NCBI GenBank assembly: GCA_943736015.1
Contig: OX031065.1
Coordinates: 52,244,992-52,308,991 of the forward strand
Direction: 5' to 3'
From: Tridacna crocea
Lineage: Eukaryota > Mollusca > Bivalvia > Cardiida > Cardiidae
DNA: 64,000 nucleotides
Shown: positions 49,601 to 59,228 of the stretch, one piece after another
How the letters are laid out: each line of letters starts with the position of its first letter
Numbering within the stretch: position 1 is the first letter of the stretch
Program-made: the position numbers and the translations under genes
Notes under the pieces: model-generated
Told to the model about the DNA's origin: nothing
The model's input: only the letters and a program-made list of their open reading frames with translations
Database searches by the model: none

Positions 49601-50048
49601 ACTCTTGTCTATTACAAGCTACTGTACTACTTCATACATCATATTTATAATGTGTACACTGATAAATAACATTTCATTAAATCAGGTTTTACAGTCAGAT
49701 GGTGGAAACTACTGTGCAAGCGTGAATGCAGCAACCTTAGCTCTGATAGATGCAGGGATACCTCTGAGGGACTTTGTGTGTGCCTGTTCTGCAAGCTTTG
49801 TGAATGATAAACCTATTCTAGACATTTGCTACATAGAAGAATCATCAGGTGGGGCGGAGTTGATCGTGGCTACTTTACCGAAATCCGAACAGATAGTGTT
49901 TCTAGAAATGAACTCCAGACTTCACGAAGACAACTTGAGTACTGTATTAGATCTTGCAGTGAAAGGTTGTAAAGATATTCATGATGTTTTAAATCAAGCT
50001 GTGAGAGACCATGTTGGAGAGGTAGCAAGTGTGGTAGAGTTGGAATAG
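46463..50048 (+). CDS. EXOSC4: EXOSC4 / RRP41 exosome core subunit, whole coding span (3 exons, 246 aa)
   Basis: EXOSC4 (Rrp41) is one of six RNase PH-fold subunits of the ring of the RNA exosome, the 3'-to-5' RNA processing and decay complex of nucleus and cytoplasm. It pairs with EXOSC9 and is catalytically inactive in animals. The predicted 246 residues compare with 245 in human, nearly collinear: [20 protein letters not shown] near the N-terminus, [52 protein letters not shown] with [12 protein letters not shown], and LLEM-type ILFLEM-like [11 protein letters not shown] near the C-terminus. Three phase-0 exons join cleanly. It is divergently arranged with NCDN and probably shares a promoter region with it. 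Both introns carry family A MITEs. Confidence 0.97.
46652..46679 (+). mobile_element. Family A terminal fragment
   Basis: CCAAAATTTTAGACTTGTCC is the left interior of an older copy, now directly abutting the intact copy at 46680. Confidence 0.6.
46680..46908 (+). mobile_element. Family A MITE, full length, in EXOSC4 intron 1
   Basis: Left TTAA at 46680; right end decayed to ATAA. It carries the paired ACTGTG/CAGTG change. Confidence 0.9.
46930..47030 (+). mobile_element. Family A remnant
   Basis: Degraded stem GTGTGGGAAAAAGAAG, ATGCTAGTGACCAGAATTTT. Confidence 0.45.
47060..47146. repeat. Small foldback, 87 bp
   Basis: CCGTCGGAAG at the left and CTTCCGACGG at the right, with inner GGCCA motifs facing each other, in EXOSC4 intron 1. 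Confidence 0.45.
47320..47548 (-). mobile_element. Family A MITE, full length, in EXOSC4 intron 1
   Basis: TTAA at 47320 and 47545; a single stem change (ATTCTGGG). Confidence 0.92.
47830..48005 (+). mobile_element. Probable family A remnant
   Basis: TCCAAATGCAAG, GAAACACTGTTCAAAAGG and AACATTTTCAATAG are in family order but weak. Confidence 0.35.
48100..48235 (-). mobile_element. Probable family A remnant
   Basis: CTGATGGAGAAGGCTTTTGA, AACATTGTTGGAAAAG and GTGAACCAGCAGG survive. Confidence 0.4.
48236..48448 (+). mobile_element. Family A MITE, decayed
   Basis: The stem is recognisable (GCATTATGGGAAACGGAG, TTTTTCCCACAATG); the end GGCAAAGGGTTGA has lost its TTAA. Confidence 0.65.
48496..48724 (+). 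mobile_element. Family B TTAA hairpin MITE, copy B3
   Basis: TTAA at 48496 and 48721. The apex is CTCGTCACGAG where B1 and B2 have CTTGT-ACAAG, a paired change. It lies 62 bp before EXOSC4 exon 2. Confidence 0.85.
48787..48993 (+). CDS. EXOSC4: EXOSC4 exon 2
   Basis: 69 codons, from [20 protein letters not shown] through [10 protein letters not shown]. Acceptor CTTTACAG; donor GAG-GTTCTA. It holds the conserved [10 protein letters not shown] stretch of the RNase PH fold. Confidence 0.96.
49046..49140 (-). mobile_element. Family A remnant in EXOSC4 intron 2
   Basis: AGGCTTTCGAAAACATTGTG and GGAGAAAATGCAGGTAAATA only. Confidence 0.45.
49346..49574 (+). mobile_element. Family A MITE, full length, in EXOSC4 intron 2
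   Basis: TTAA at 49346 and 49571. It ends 111 bp before exon 3. Confidence 0.92.
49686..50048 (+). CDS. EXOSC4: EXOSC4 exon 3, terminal
   Basis: 120 codons and stop TAG, from [20 protein letters not shown] to [11 protein letters not shown]. The acceptor AAATCAG was chosen over a CAG 9 bp further in because it restores the conserved VLQSDGG. A family A MITE begins 17 nt after the stop. Confidence 0.96.
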   Translation, partial: VLQSDGGNYCASVNAATLALIDAGIPLRDFVCACSASFVNDKPILDICYIEESSGGAELIVATLPKSEQIVFLEMNSRLHEDNLSTVLDLAVKGCKDIHDVLNQAVRDHVGEVASVVELE

Positions 50049-50064
50049 GATGTTATATACCCAA

Positions 50065-50293
50065 TTAACTCTTTACCAAATGACAATATTTTAGACTGGT
50101 CCAAATTGAAAGCATTTGCAGATGACAAAATAAAAGTGACTGAAAATTTGAAATTTGTTTTGTGAAGGGTAGAAAACATTGTGCGAAAAGGAGAAAATGC
50201 TGGTTACCAGCACTTTCTCCTTTTCCCACAATGTTTTCTAAAGGCTTCTTTCTCAGGGGCGTCAAAAGTAGGGATTGTGTGGTAATGGGTTAA
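50065..50293 (+). mobile_element. Family A MITE, full length, directly after the EXOSC4 stop codon
   Basis: TTAA at 50065 and 50290. It contains AATAAA at 50129-50134 followed by TTTGTTTTGTG at about 50154-50164. Confidence 0.93.
50129..50165 (+). promoter_or_regulatory. Candidate EXOSC4 polyadenylation signal supplied by a MITE
   Basis: AATAAA 81 nt past the stop, then a GT-rich stretch 20 nt later, the normal spacing for a cleavage site between them. No transcript evidence is available here. Confidence 0.45.
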
Positions 50294-50454
50294 GGCAGTG
50301 ATACTTCTAGTGCAGCATGGCATAAAATTTCTTGACAGTTGGTAAAGACAGATTCATACAGATATAATACTTTTGCACATTTTTAACCGACCAGAAATTC
50401 TTTTGATGTCTATCTTGAAATTATTTGTTGAAACTTTTGTTAGTTTCCAGAAAA

Positions 50455-50597
50455 GGGACCAGCATTTTCTCCTTGTCCCATAATATTTTCTACCCTGTCA
50501 AAGTCCGAAATTAATCATATAATCAAGATTTAATTTGTTGTCTGCAGATGCTTTGAATTTGGTCCAGTCCAAAATTTTGTCTATCTGTAAAGAGTAA
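50455..50597 (-). mobile_element. Family A MITE, right half
   Basis: It runs from CCAGCATTTTCTCC through GTTGTCTGCAGATGC to GTAAAGAGTAAA. Confidence 0.7.
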
Positions 50598-50995
50598 AGC
50601 CTTCAAAGCAATCCAGTGTTTATACGTGTTGGTTGTATTGGGGTGTAATGCCACTTTAACAGCTAAGGTCATATCATGGCGGTCGGTGATGCATGTGTTT
50701 CCTGGCTTTCTGACACTGGTACTTACACTACTTTCTTTCCAAAGCCACCGACTACATTTCTCACATGCTTCAGCAGAGGTGAGAGGCGAAAATACGCTAG
50801 AAAGAAAGTTTGCCTCAACCGGGCATTGAACTCACAACCACCAGGTCACGAGTCCGACACGCTCACCACTGAGCCACCCGGGTGGGCAGTGTTTATACAG
50901 CCCTGAACTGAAAGGCTGTTATAAACTTCGTTAGAAAAGGAGAAAATGCTCGTAACCACCATTTTCTTCTTTTTCCTATAGTGATTACATGTACT
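50598..50995 (-). mobile_element. Family A MITE, decayed, split by SINE S2
   Basis: AAAGCAATCC before the SINE and GAACTGAAAGGCTG, AGAAAAGGAGAAAATGCTCG after it read as one reverse-oriented copy. Confidence 0.55.
50626..50886 (-). mobile_element. tRNA-derived SINE S2
   Basis: A 12-bp duplication CAGTGTTTATAC lies on both sides (50614-50625, 50887-50898). On the minus strand the head reads GGTGGCTCAGTGGTGAGCG then GTGAGTTCAATGCC. The body carries TCATATCATGGCGGTC and ACTTTCTTTCC blocks shared with other SINEs here. It interrupts a decayed family A MITE. Confidence 0.82.
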
Positions 50996-51035
50996 ACCTT
51001 TTTAAAGACATTTGATATTGAATTTTCGACGTCAT

Positions 51036-51268
51036 TTAACTCTTTACCACACGACAAAATTTTAGACTTGTTCAAAATGAAAGTACATGTATTTGCAGAC
51101 GACAAAATCATGGTGACTGAAAAATTGAAATTTGATTTGGGAATGGTAGAAAACACTGGGAAAAGGAGAAAATGCTGGTTGCCAGCATTTACTCTTTTTC
51201 CTACAGTGTTTTCAAAAGGCTTCTTTCTCAGGGGCGTCAAAAGTAGGGATTGTGTGATAATGGGTTAA
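51036..51268 (+). mobile_element. Family A MITE, full length
   Basis: TTAA at 51036 and 51265. The apex is GCTGGTTGCCAGC; the distal stem has ACTGGG opposite CTACAGT. Confidence 0.88.
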
Positions 51269-51271
51269 ACA

Positions 51272-51362
51272 CCTCTGGTCATATCATGATGGCCAGTGCA
51301 CCTATGCATGTGTTTCTTGGCTCTTTTTCACCAGTACTGACAGAACTTTCTTTCAGACTCAT
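51272..51362 (-). mobile_element. SINE S4 fragment
   Basis: Only the central block remains (TCATATCATGATGGCCAGTG, CCAGTACTGACAGAACTTTC), between two family A MITEs. Confidence 0.55.
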
Positions 51363-51418
51363 TTACCGCTTTCGCTTTAATCATCAAATATGAGAGTTTT
51401 TGCAAACAAATCCATCAT

Positions 51419-51647
51419 TTAACCCTTTCCCAAACGACAATATTTTAGGCTTGTCCAAATCAAAAGCATTTGCAGACGACAAAATAAAAGTGACTGAAAA
51501 TCTGAAATTTGTTTCGTGAAGGGTAGAAAACATGGTGGGAAAAGAAGAAAATGCTGGTTACCAGCATTTTCTCCTTTTCCCACAATGTTTTCTAAAGGCT
51601 TCTTTCTCAGAGGCATCAAAAGTAGGGATTGTGTGGTAATGGGTTAA
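51419..51647 (+). mobile_element. Family A MITE, full length
   Basis: TTAA at 51419 and 51644. Stem changes GGTGGG and AAGAAG are unpaired. Confidence 0.9.
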
Positions 51648-51700
51648 ATCATATAGGGTTTCTTGACAGCAAATGTATTCAACATGTAGAGTCTTCACTT

Positions 51701-51957
51701 TTTTTCCCATCCTCGGATACCCCAGGGTCTCCCTATTTGCTACGCTACATCGACCTCTGGGACAATTGACTAATAAAACTTTGAATCAGCCGCCGAAAAT
51801 TGCGTACAGTCCACTCGCCCATCACAGAATGATGATGGAACCAATGAAAAGCCAGCATTCGGCCAGCGGTGAAGCGAGGGAAATTCAATTAATTGTCCCA
51901 GGGGTCGATGTAGCGTAGCAAATAGGGAGACCCCGGGGTTTCCGAGGATGTTTTTTT
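51701..51957. mobile_element. Family F foldback MITE, 257 bp
   Basis: Arms of about 65 bp are inverted copies (CATCCTCGGA, GGGTCTCCCTATTTGCTACG, CTACATCGACC) with a 120-bp unique centre. Confidence 0.75.
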
Positions 51958-52025
51958 CCCACAATGAAGACAAGTTCTAGTGTCCATACTTTTGACAGTG
52001 ACAAGATATTGAAAAGTGAGGATGC

Positions 52026-52242
52026 TTAACCCTTTACCACACAATATTGATTTTAGCTACTTTGAGGAAAAAGGCTTTTGAAAACACTATGGGGTCAATG
52101 GTAACCAGCATTTCTCCTTTTCCCACAATGTTTTTTTTTAAACTTCCATAGAGATATTTCAGTTTGAGTCACATTTGATTTGCCCGATGCAAATGCCTGC
52201 ATTTGGACCAGTCTTTGATTTTGTTTTATGGTAAAATTTTAA
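52026..52242 (-). mobile_element. Family A MITE, decayed left arm
   Basis: TTAA at 52026. The left arm is reduced to ACTATGGGGTCAATGG. Confidence 0.72.
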
Positions 52243-53419
52243 TTATGTTATGTATGTCAGGTATGTTTTATGCATCTGATTTCAAATAAAATCATATACT
52301 GAATTTTCTTGCCTTTGAAGATAAAAGTTACCAATAACTGTATCTATACAATGGGTGATTGACATACATGTAGGTGACACAGGAAGGCAAGATTACATGT
52401 AAATAATTCAGCATTAGTTTTTTCATGAATGTTGCCAAGTTCTGATTGGCTGATGTTTTTTTTCATAGCTCCATTGAAAAAAAATAGCAGTGCCAGGATA
52501 ACTTTTGCAGTCAAAGTAATATAAACAAACATGTATACAAGATTTCATAATGATTTAGATCTTTATCAAGTCCGAAGTTCAAATTGTTAGCTGAATTTAT
52601 TTTCTCTAAATATTGAAAAAATATCCAACAGTAAATTCAAAGAGAGAGCTGAAAACTTATTGTCACTTTACTCACAGTGTTGGACCGGAAGTGTACAGTA
52701 TTTGAGATTGTATGTCACTTGGGAGTCTGTACAGTGGCGAAATGTCACTTGGTTATCGAAAATTGTATTTACACTGTGAGTGAAGTTAATGTTCTTTCGT
52801 TTATTTTTATAGTTAATTGAATTCTTTGCATTCACATGTACTTTTGATATACATGTATATTGAACATACCAGGCACCCGATCGTGCTATGTGCAACCTCC
52901 TCATAGCAAAAATAATAATGTTTTGATCAGCTTGACGTGAGAAAATTGAAATGATTTTCAACTACAAAAAATACCAAAATTTTCGCTAATTAGCGCATAC
53001 GAGAGAATTCTTTCTGCGATAAAAAGGTATGCCCATGTGTATAGGGCCTACTTTCTTTTTCATCAACGAGTTCAAAGTTGTGAACTTAATAAGCGATTAA
53101 AATGGCGTATTCCTGTTACTAACAAAATTTTGTACTTTCACTTGGAAAGCAATAGTTTAGATTTGTACTGTCACTTGACACGACTTTGTACTGTCACTTG
53201 AATCCGTTCTCAAACTTATTTTGTTCTTATACAAGGAATTTTGATACTTTACAACAAAATCTTGTTTGCTTTGACCCCGTATGTTGACCCACATAATGGA
53301 CACAGAGAAATGAAATTGACTTACAAAGTGCAATTGCTTTTTTGTTATGTCCTCTGGCTGAAAATGGATTTTATTTCAATTGTGGCTTCATACACACCTG
53401 CCCAGACTATAGGATTTGA
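52243..53419. other. Unrecognised, with iterated GTCACTTG motif
   Basis: TTTACTCACAGTGT (52667) faces ACACTGTGAGTGAA (ending about 52784). TGTACTGTCACTTG-like words recur at 52730, 53140, 53175 and 53200. Otherwise nothing clear. Confidence 0.35.
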
Positions 53420-53540
53420 CTGTTGAAAGAAAGAAAACATTGCAGAAAAGGAGAAAATGCTCCTTACAAGCAATTTCTCCTTTACCCGCATTTTTTGCTT
53501 GCCTTCTGCCTCAGGGTCGTAAAAAGAGCGCTTATCTAAT
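53420..53540 (+). mobile_element. Family A MITE remnant of the GCAATTT type
   Basis: The apex CTCCTTACAAGCAATTTCTCC resembles the 7542 subfamily. Confidence 0.5.
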
Positions 53541-53604
53541 AAAAAAATGAAACAGATCCTGGACAGTGAGCCAGCAACTTTAGAGGGACATGGATCCAGG
53601 CCTA

Positions 53605-53771
53605 GGGTCCGTATTCACCCACCATTCTTAGTCTTATGCTTCAGAATTTTGTTAGTATGAAAGTAACAGAACTCCTGATTGGCTAAACCATTAGGTTTCT
53701 GTTACTTCCACAGAAAATCTTGAAGAACAAGACAAAGGATGCTCTTAAAGTTAGTTGGTGAATACGGACCC
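53605..53771. mobile_element. Family E TIR element, copy 2
   Basis: The ends GGGTCCGTATTCACC and GGTGAATACGGACCC are exact inverted repeats. The interior shares GATTGGCTAAACCATTAGG with copy 1. Confidence 0.7.
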
Positions 53772-53956
53772 AAAACTTTTGTGTTTATTGTACACAGTTG
53801 CGTTAGCGAGAAGTCACCTGTGTCGGGGAAAATAAATACATGTACTTTATGAAATATATCGTTGTCAACCAACTCAAAGCATGCATCCATTGCAGAATCT
53901 AGCACTTAAAAGAGCGTGACCGCAGACAATTGTCCTGAAACTAGTGAAAAAAACAG

Positions 53957-55175
53957 TACAGTAAAACTCCTCTATTTAGACCACTCAAGGTACTTTTAAA
54001 TTTTGGTCTTATTAGTGGGGTGGTCTGATTTCCGGGTTTCAAACGCCTACATTTTGATATAAACCCAGGCTGTGAGTAGACTTGTGCAGGGCTTAATGAC
54101 GTGAGTAGTAAATGCATTTGACGTAGGGAAACCTAAGTATACAAATGAAAATGACAACAGCGTTTTCATGTTCACTGAAAAGTATTGTTTTTCCTTAAAT
54201 TTGTGAAATAAATCCTCCTGTAAAAGCATGTCAATTCATAATTGCCTATTTAAAACAATCAAAACCAGGTATGTAAATTAACTAAATGATTCTGAAGACT
54301 AAAGGATCTTATGTTAGTTCTGATAGAATTTATGCTTTTTTTACTTCGTGTAGTCTTAAAAACTCATACTCCAACTGCCGAATTTCATTCTAAAACATAG
54401 AGTTTCGAATACGGGCTGATCTTTGAACGTTTGACGTATACGGACCCCCCCACCCCTCTTTTTTTTCATCCGAGTTGAAAATTCGAACAGGCCTGCTAAT
54501 CGTCGCTCTTACAGTCTTCGTGTTCACTTGTAAACAATCGCATATTCGTTACGGTATAATTACAGTTTGTAAAGTTCCAAATTCAAAATGATAATCCCAT
54601 CTCGATCACCACTAAACCCAAACGTCGTAAATTACATCAGTCAGCTATAAACAATAAATCCTGGTCACCCGGATGTACACATGTTTGTTATCCGGGTCAG
54701 AGACGTGTGATAAACGCTTGATTGCCGTGTGAAAGCCAAATCAATGGTTTAAACATATCCATTCACAGGTCATTTGATTATGTTACGTAACATCCTGATT
54801 AATTAAGACAATCACGTTACAATATTAATTGTCAGTGGACAAACAACAGACCGATAATTGATTGTCATTTCCATCGGACCCAAGAATATTCGAACATGTG
54901 GCACAGTCTATGGTTTGCGATTACGAACGCGTGAAAATTCGCTGCTTGTAAAGATGTTATGGAAATCGAGCGGTCGTTTCTCGGGGTGAAAATCCACAGG
55001 TAAATTCATATTGGTACTGAAAACGGTGGTCGTAATTCCGGAATAGAGGGTTTTCGTATTTCCGGGGTTATGATCATTGATCTTGAAGAAGGAAAAATTC
55101 CGTTCTGGCAAAAATCGTTCTTAATAGCGGGTTGCTCGTACTGTCGGGGTGGTCGGGAGGAGAGGTTTTACTGTA
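53957..55175. mobile_element. Pogo/Tigger-like TIR element, 1.2 kb, non-coding
   Basis: The ends are TACAGTAAAACTCC and its inverted counterpart (TACAGTAAAACCTC read on the other strand), with TA at each border. Internal TTTCCGGG and GTGGTC motifs repeat near both ends. No transposase frame. Confidence 0.55.
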
Positions 55176-55723
55176 CAAATCATCAATAATTAAGAATCAT
55201 AAAATTAGCCACAAAAAAATTTTGATGGTATTCCCTTAAAAGGCTACGTAGCCTCTTACGCTATTTTTAGATTCCGCGCCAAAAATCAATAAAGCATTGT
55301 GGAAATGTCAAGTGACTGGCACGTGACTAAAAACGCTTAAATTCCATTATATAACAAACATGTGATAATTATTTTCCATAATGTCTTCTTCAGACGGATG
55401 TTTGAAACTTCGTCTGTGTTTTCCTGTATTTAAATGAGAGAATTGATAATCTAAAAATAGAACGTGTCTCCTGCTGGTGTCAACCTGGTCCATGATAAAC
55501 CTCTAATTTCTCGTGTTGTCGGATGGTTTTCGACTACTGGGGTTTTATGAACGCAAATTAAAAGGCTTTTGGAGTGTAAGGATGATTTTTTTTTTGCATT
55601 TTTGTAAAATTTTCGTCCCAAAATCTGAAGGGCCACCTTTAAGCCAGAACTTTCTCCCGTGCCCAATAAAAAAATCGCGTAAGCTTTTGCAGAATATCCA
55701 TTACCCGTGCGTTGTGTGTCAAG

Positions 55724-55959
55724 TTGTTTGTTTGTTTGTTTGTTTGTTTGAATGATGTTTCACGTCGCTTTCAACGTTATTTCAGTCATATCACGGCGAC
55801 AGTTCACATATTCATGTTTCCTGGGTTTCACCAGTACTAGGCTAGGCTCTGAAGTGTCTTGCTCAAGGACACTCCTATGAAAAAAAAAAACTCAGTGGAG
55901 CTAGTGAGGCTCGAACGGGGGACCTCCAGATCACGAAACCTGCACTTTACTACTGAACC
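55724..55959 (-). mobile_element. tRNA-derived SINE S5 with TTTG-repeat tail
   Basis: GTGTGTCAAG flanks both sides (55714-55723, 55960-55969). Read on the minus strand, it has a head with CGGTTCAGTAGTAAAGTGC and a B-box CCCGTTCGAGCC, a central TATGACTGAAAT block, and a tail of CAAA repeats. Confidence 0.82.
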
Positions 55960-56099
55960 GTGTGTCAAGCTGACGTTGACAATCCGCCAAGTGACTGCAT
56001 TCAGTGCGATTCATGTTCCATTTGGGTTCATATCAGCTGTGACCATACCATATCATTTGAACCACATTCAATATTATATATAATCTGTCATCCGCATTG

Positions 56100-56285
56100 T
56101 TGCTTGGCGTGTAACGCCGTTTTCAACATTATATTAGTTATGTCGCAGCGACCAGTGCACTTTCCCATGCTTTCCTGAATTTTCTTTTACTACTGCTCCG
56201 CATAGTATTGTTTTAAAGCCTTTGGCAACTTTCAAACATAGCAATCGTGGAAAAAATGGTCAGCGGTGATCTCGAGAGGAATAAA
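56100..56285 (-). mobile_element. SINE S6 fragment
   Basis: It shares TTTCAACATTATATTAGTTA, CAGCGACCAGTGCAC and GGTCAGCGGTGA with S7. The tRNA head is missing. Confidence 0.55.
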
Positions 56286-56997
56286 ATGTCATCTGCAAAC
56301 CTCATCATTGAGAGCAGAGTAAGTATAATTATCATCATCAATCATCATGCTGTTTTAAATAGAGGAATTGTTTGGTATGTATGGAATCAGCAAAACGAGT
56401 AGAAAAATATCTGTTTGACTCAGCAGATGTTCTAACCCACGTATGTAACTCCATGTCTTTGTTCATTTTTTAACGCAAATGACTCAAAAGAAAAAAAAAA
56501 TACATGTTTTTGCGGGTTTTTTTTTTTTATCTTTGTGCGTCTTTGTGGAGTCTTTGTGGTATTTAGAGCGTCTTTATTGTATTTAGTAGGACCCAAAAAT
56601 TTGTCTATACAGTAAATTAAACTTTTCCTATGTTCACAATAATGAAACAAACCATGAAACAATGCCATATTTTGACAAGTCTTTTGAATTAAAAGTTATC
56701 ATTAAAATCCATATTTATGTAGTAAGACTTATTATGAATGAAGTCTGACCATTTTCACATGCCGTAAAACTCCTAATGAGTGTTCCTAGCAAAATGAATC
56801 GAAACCAATCTCTGAATTTTCAGTCTTTACATTGAATGTGTTTACTTTTCTAACTAGATTTATTCACAATTTTGACGATATATAGCTACTAGAACAGACA
56901 TATAGGCCTACAGGACAGAAATTAAGAGCAAGTATTGAGTTTTAGCATTTAGTACCTCAAAAATGATCTATGTATGAGTGCAACAGTATAATTTATT
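56286..56997. other. No gene or repeat recognised
   Basis: Low-complexity AT-rich stretches with A and T runs. Confidence 0.4.
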
Positions 56998-57005
56998 GTT
57001 GCACA

Positions 57006-57120
57006 GTACCTTCAGTCTGAAGGTGTCTGCTCCGATGCTATTTTTGTGACTGGTCTTCGCTAACAAGCGAAGACCAGTCACAAAAATAGCATCGGAGCAG
57101 ACACCTTCAGACTGAAGGTA
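57006..57120. mobile_element. Perfect 54-bp-arm hairpin element (family C)
   Basis: Arms 57007-57060 and 57067-57120 are exact inverted copies around a TAACAA loop. GTTGCACA stands on each side (56998-57005 and 57121-57128) and looks like an 8-bp target duplication. Confidence 0.8.
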
Positions 57121-57501
57121 GTTGCACACTAACTTCTGATTTCGTTAATTATATATATTCACGACTATAACTAAATGTAGGCCAACACTGAGATTTGGAT
57201 ATTTTAACTTTATTTCCTTTGTTATTCTTACTCTCCTACTCTGTTACTCTATTTCACTGATGCACTAGGGGATATAACTTGAAACAATAGGTTAATGATA
57301 GCCCTGTATAGCTCCACTAGCTAATAAGTGAAAACATGTGCAAGCCAAATATTACAATACTTGGAAAACTGGTTTCAAACTTGAAGACATTCAAAATGCT
57401 TTCTATATTTAAAATCCTACGAGAAAGTTATGACCCTTCGGTAAAGCCATTTTCGATCACAAAGCTATTGCTAATTGCTTGAATCCTGGTGGAGGGGTAT
57501 C

Positions 57502-57918
57502 CAGTCGTTTCGACACCCGGTCTTTTCGACACCCGGTCATTTCGACACTTTTTGGTCGTTTCGACCCCGAAGTTGGTCATTTCGACCCCCCATATTTTTT
57601 TTTTTTTTTTTTGCAAAAACTGGTCTTTTCGACACCTGTTCATTATTGCCCTTCCTATAATAGTTGAATATTACTTTGTTTTAACCTATATCCGTGTTTG
57701 TGTTTACTTTTTATTGTTTTACTATTGCAGCTGGACCATCATCTTGGTTGATACAACGGTGGAAATGTATTTGTGGAGAGTGGCAATCGAAGAATATAGA
57801 AATGTTTTATCAGTTAGTGATAAGAATAATAATCATTTATTTTTGCCCTTTGATGTTTTCTCATGTTGATTGAAGAAATGATAATAATGAAACAAAAATT
57901 ATGGTGTCGAAATGACTG
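57502..57918. mobile_element. Family I TIR element with iterated TTTCGACACC motif
   Basis: The ends are CAGTCGTTTCGACACC and the inverse of CAGTCATTTCGACACC. The left side carries five or six further TTTCGACMCC repeats within 130 bp. It ends 385 bp before the cytochrome b5 start codon. Confidence 0.6.
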
Positions 57919-58302
57919 TCATTCGGTGGAGGTCCCAAGAACGTGTGGTTATAAACAAGAAGATTTTCAAAGTTTCCTCAATAGAAGGCCCTGTAAAACA
58001 TGGCACCCATGAAACACAGCTAAATTTAGTAGCCCTGGGCCATATTAAGGTTAGCAAAAATACCACTTATATAGTTTTCACCACAAAAGCCCGCGTAAAA
58101 TTTGAGACCCCTAGTGTGGGGACAAACTTAACCCAAGGCTGAAAGCAAACATGTAGAACAAAATTCTGAAATAAACTTTCAACGCATACATCATACATTA
58201 AACCAAGCGCTTCTTCATTTACTCTTGTCATCGAGTAGCATAGCCATAGGACGTGATTAAATTTGTCGCAAGGAGGTATTTTAAGGGTTAAAAAGGGGAG
58301 AG

Positions 58303-58422
58303 ATGACGGAAACAGAAACGAAAACATTTTCCTTGGCTGAAGTGAGCAAGCACAATGATTCGAAATCGCCATGGTTGGTTATATACGACAAAGTTTACGA
58401 TGTAAAGAAGTTTCTAGAGGAG
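58303..58422 (+). CDS. CYB5A: Cytochrome b5, first coding exon (partial gene)
   Basis: Cytochrome b5 is a small haem protein, usually anchored in the ER membrane by its C-terminus, that passes electrons to desaturases, P450s and other enzymes. Forty codons, beginning MTETETKTFSLAEVSKHNDS and continuing with KSPWLVIYDKVYDVKKFLEE, match vertebrate CYB5 up to the same exon boundary, with a phase-0 donor GAG-GTAGGG. The haem-ligand HPGG motif should open the next exon, which was not found in the following 5.6 kb, so the gene continues past 64000. The symbol assumes the ER form; the mitochondrial paralogue cannot be excluded from this exon. Confidence 0.85.
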
Positions 58423-58639
58423 GTAGGGACCTTTCACATGGGAATCATAGCTCAGTAGCACTCCTTTTTATAAGACGAAGATTTTAATTCTAGTGCACAT
58501 CTCCGTCCGCATAGATCTACTGCATTTCTGTCGGAATCATATTTTTCATTACAAACATTGTTTTTAAATATCTAAGTATTTGAAGGCAAAGTGTATTCCC
58601 CGGCCCTACCTAACAAAATAAGTAATAATTCCCGGCCCC

Positions 58640-59228
58640 TACGGCCCCCCATGCTAATTATTTTATTTTTCGTTGTAAGATGCTCAAAATAGTATTAAAT
58701 TGAAGCTTAGGTATCACGCTTTGTCATGGTATGAAATAAACTGTGGTCATTGCAACACTTTTTGAAATATTGTCAGTGAAATGTGAGTAAGATTTCCGTA
58801 TTTCTTCCAGTTATTTCATGGCTTAACAAAATCCGGCCCCTATGCTAATTTTTTTTATTTTTCGTTGTATTGTGCTCAAAATGGTATGAAATTGAAGCTT
58901 AGGTATCATGCTTTTACATGGTATGAAATAAACTGTGGTCATTGCAACACTTTTTGAAATATTGTCAGTGAAATGTGAGTAAGATTTCCGTATTTCTTCC
59001 AGTTATTTCATGGCTTAACAAAATCCGGCCCCTATGCTAATTTTTTTTATTTTTCGTTGTATTGTGCTCAAAATGGTATGAAATTGAAGCTTAGGTATCA
59101 CGCTTTGTCATGGTATGAAATAAACTGTGGTCATTGCAACACTTTCTGAAATATTGTCAGTGAAATGTGAGTAAGATTTCCGTATTTCTTCCAGTTATTT
59201 CATGGCTTAACAAAATCCGGCCCCCATG
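58640..59228. repeat. Left 192-bp tandem array of the MULE-like element
   Basis: The units are marked by ATCCGGCCCC at 58831, 59023 and 59215, an exact 192-bp period. Adjacent units differ at only a few bases. Confidence 0.85.
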
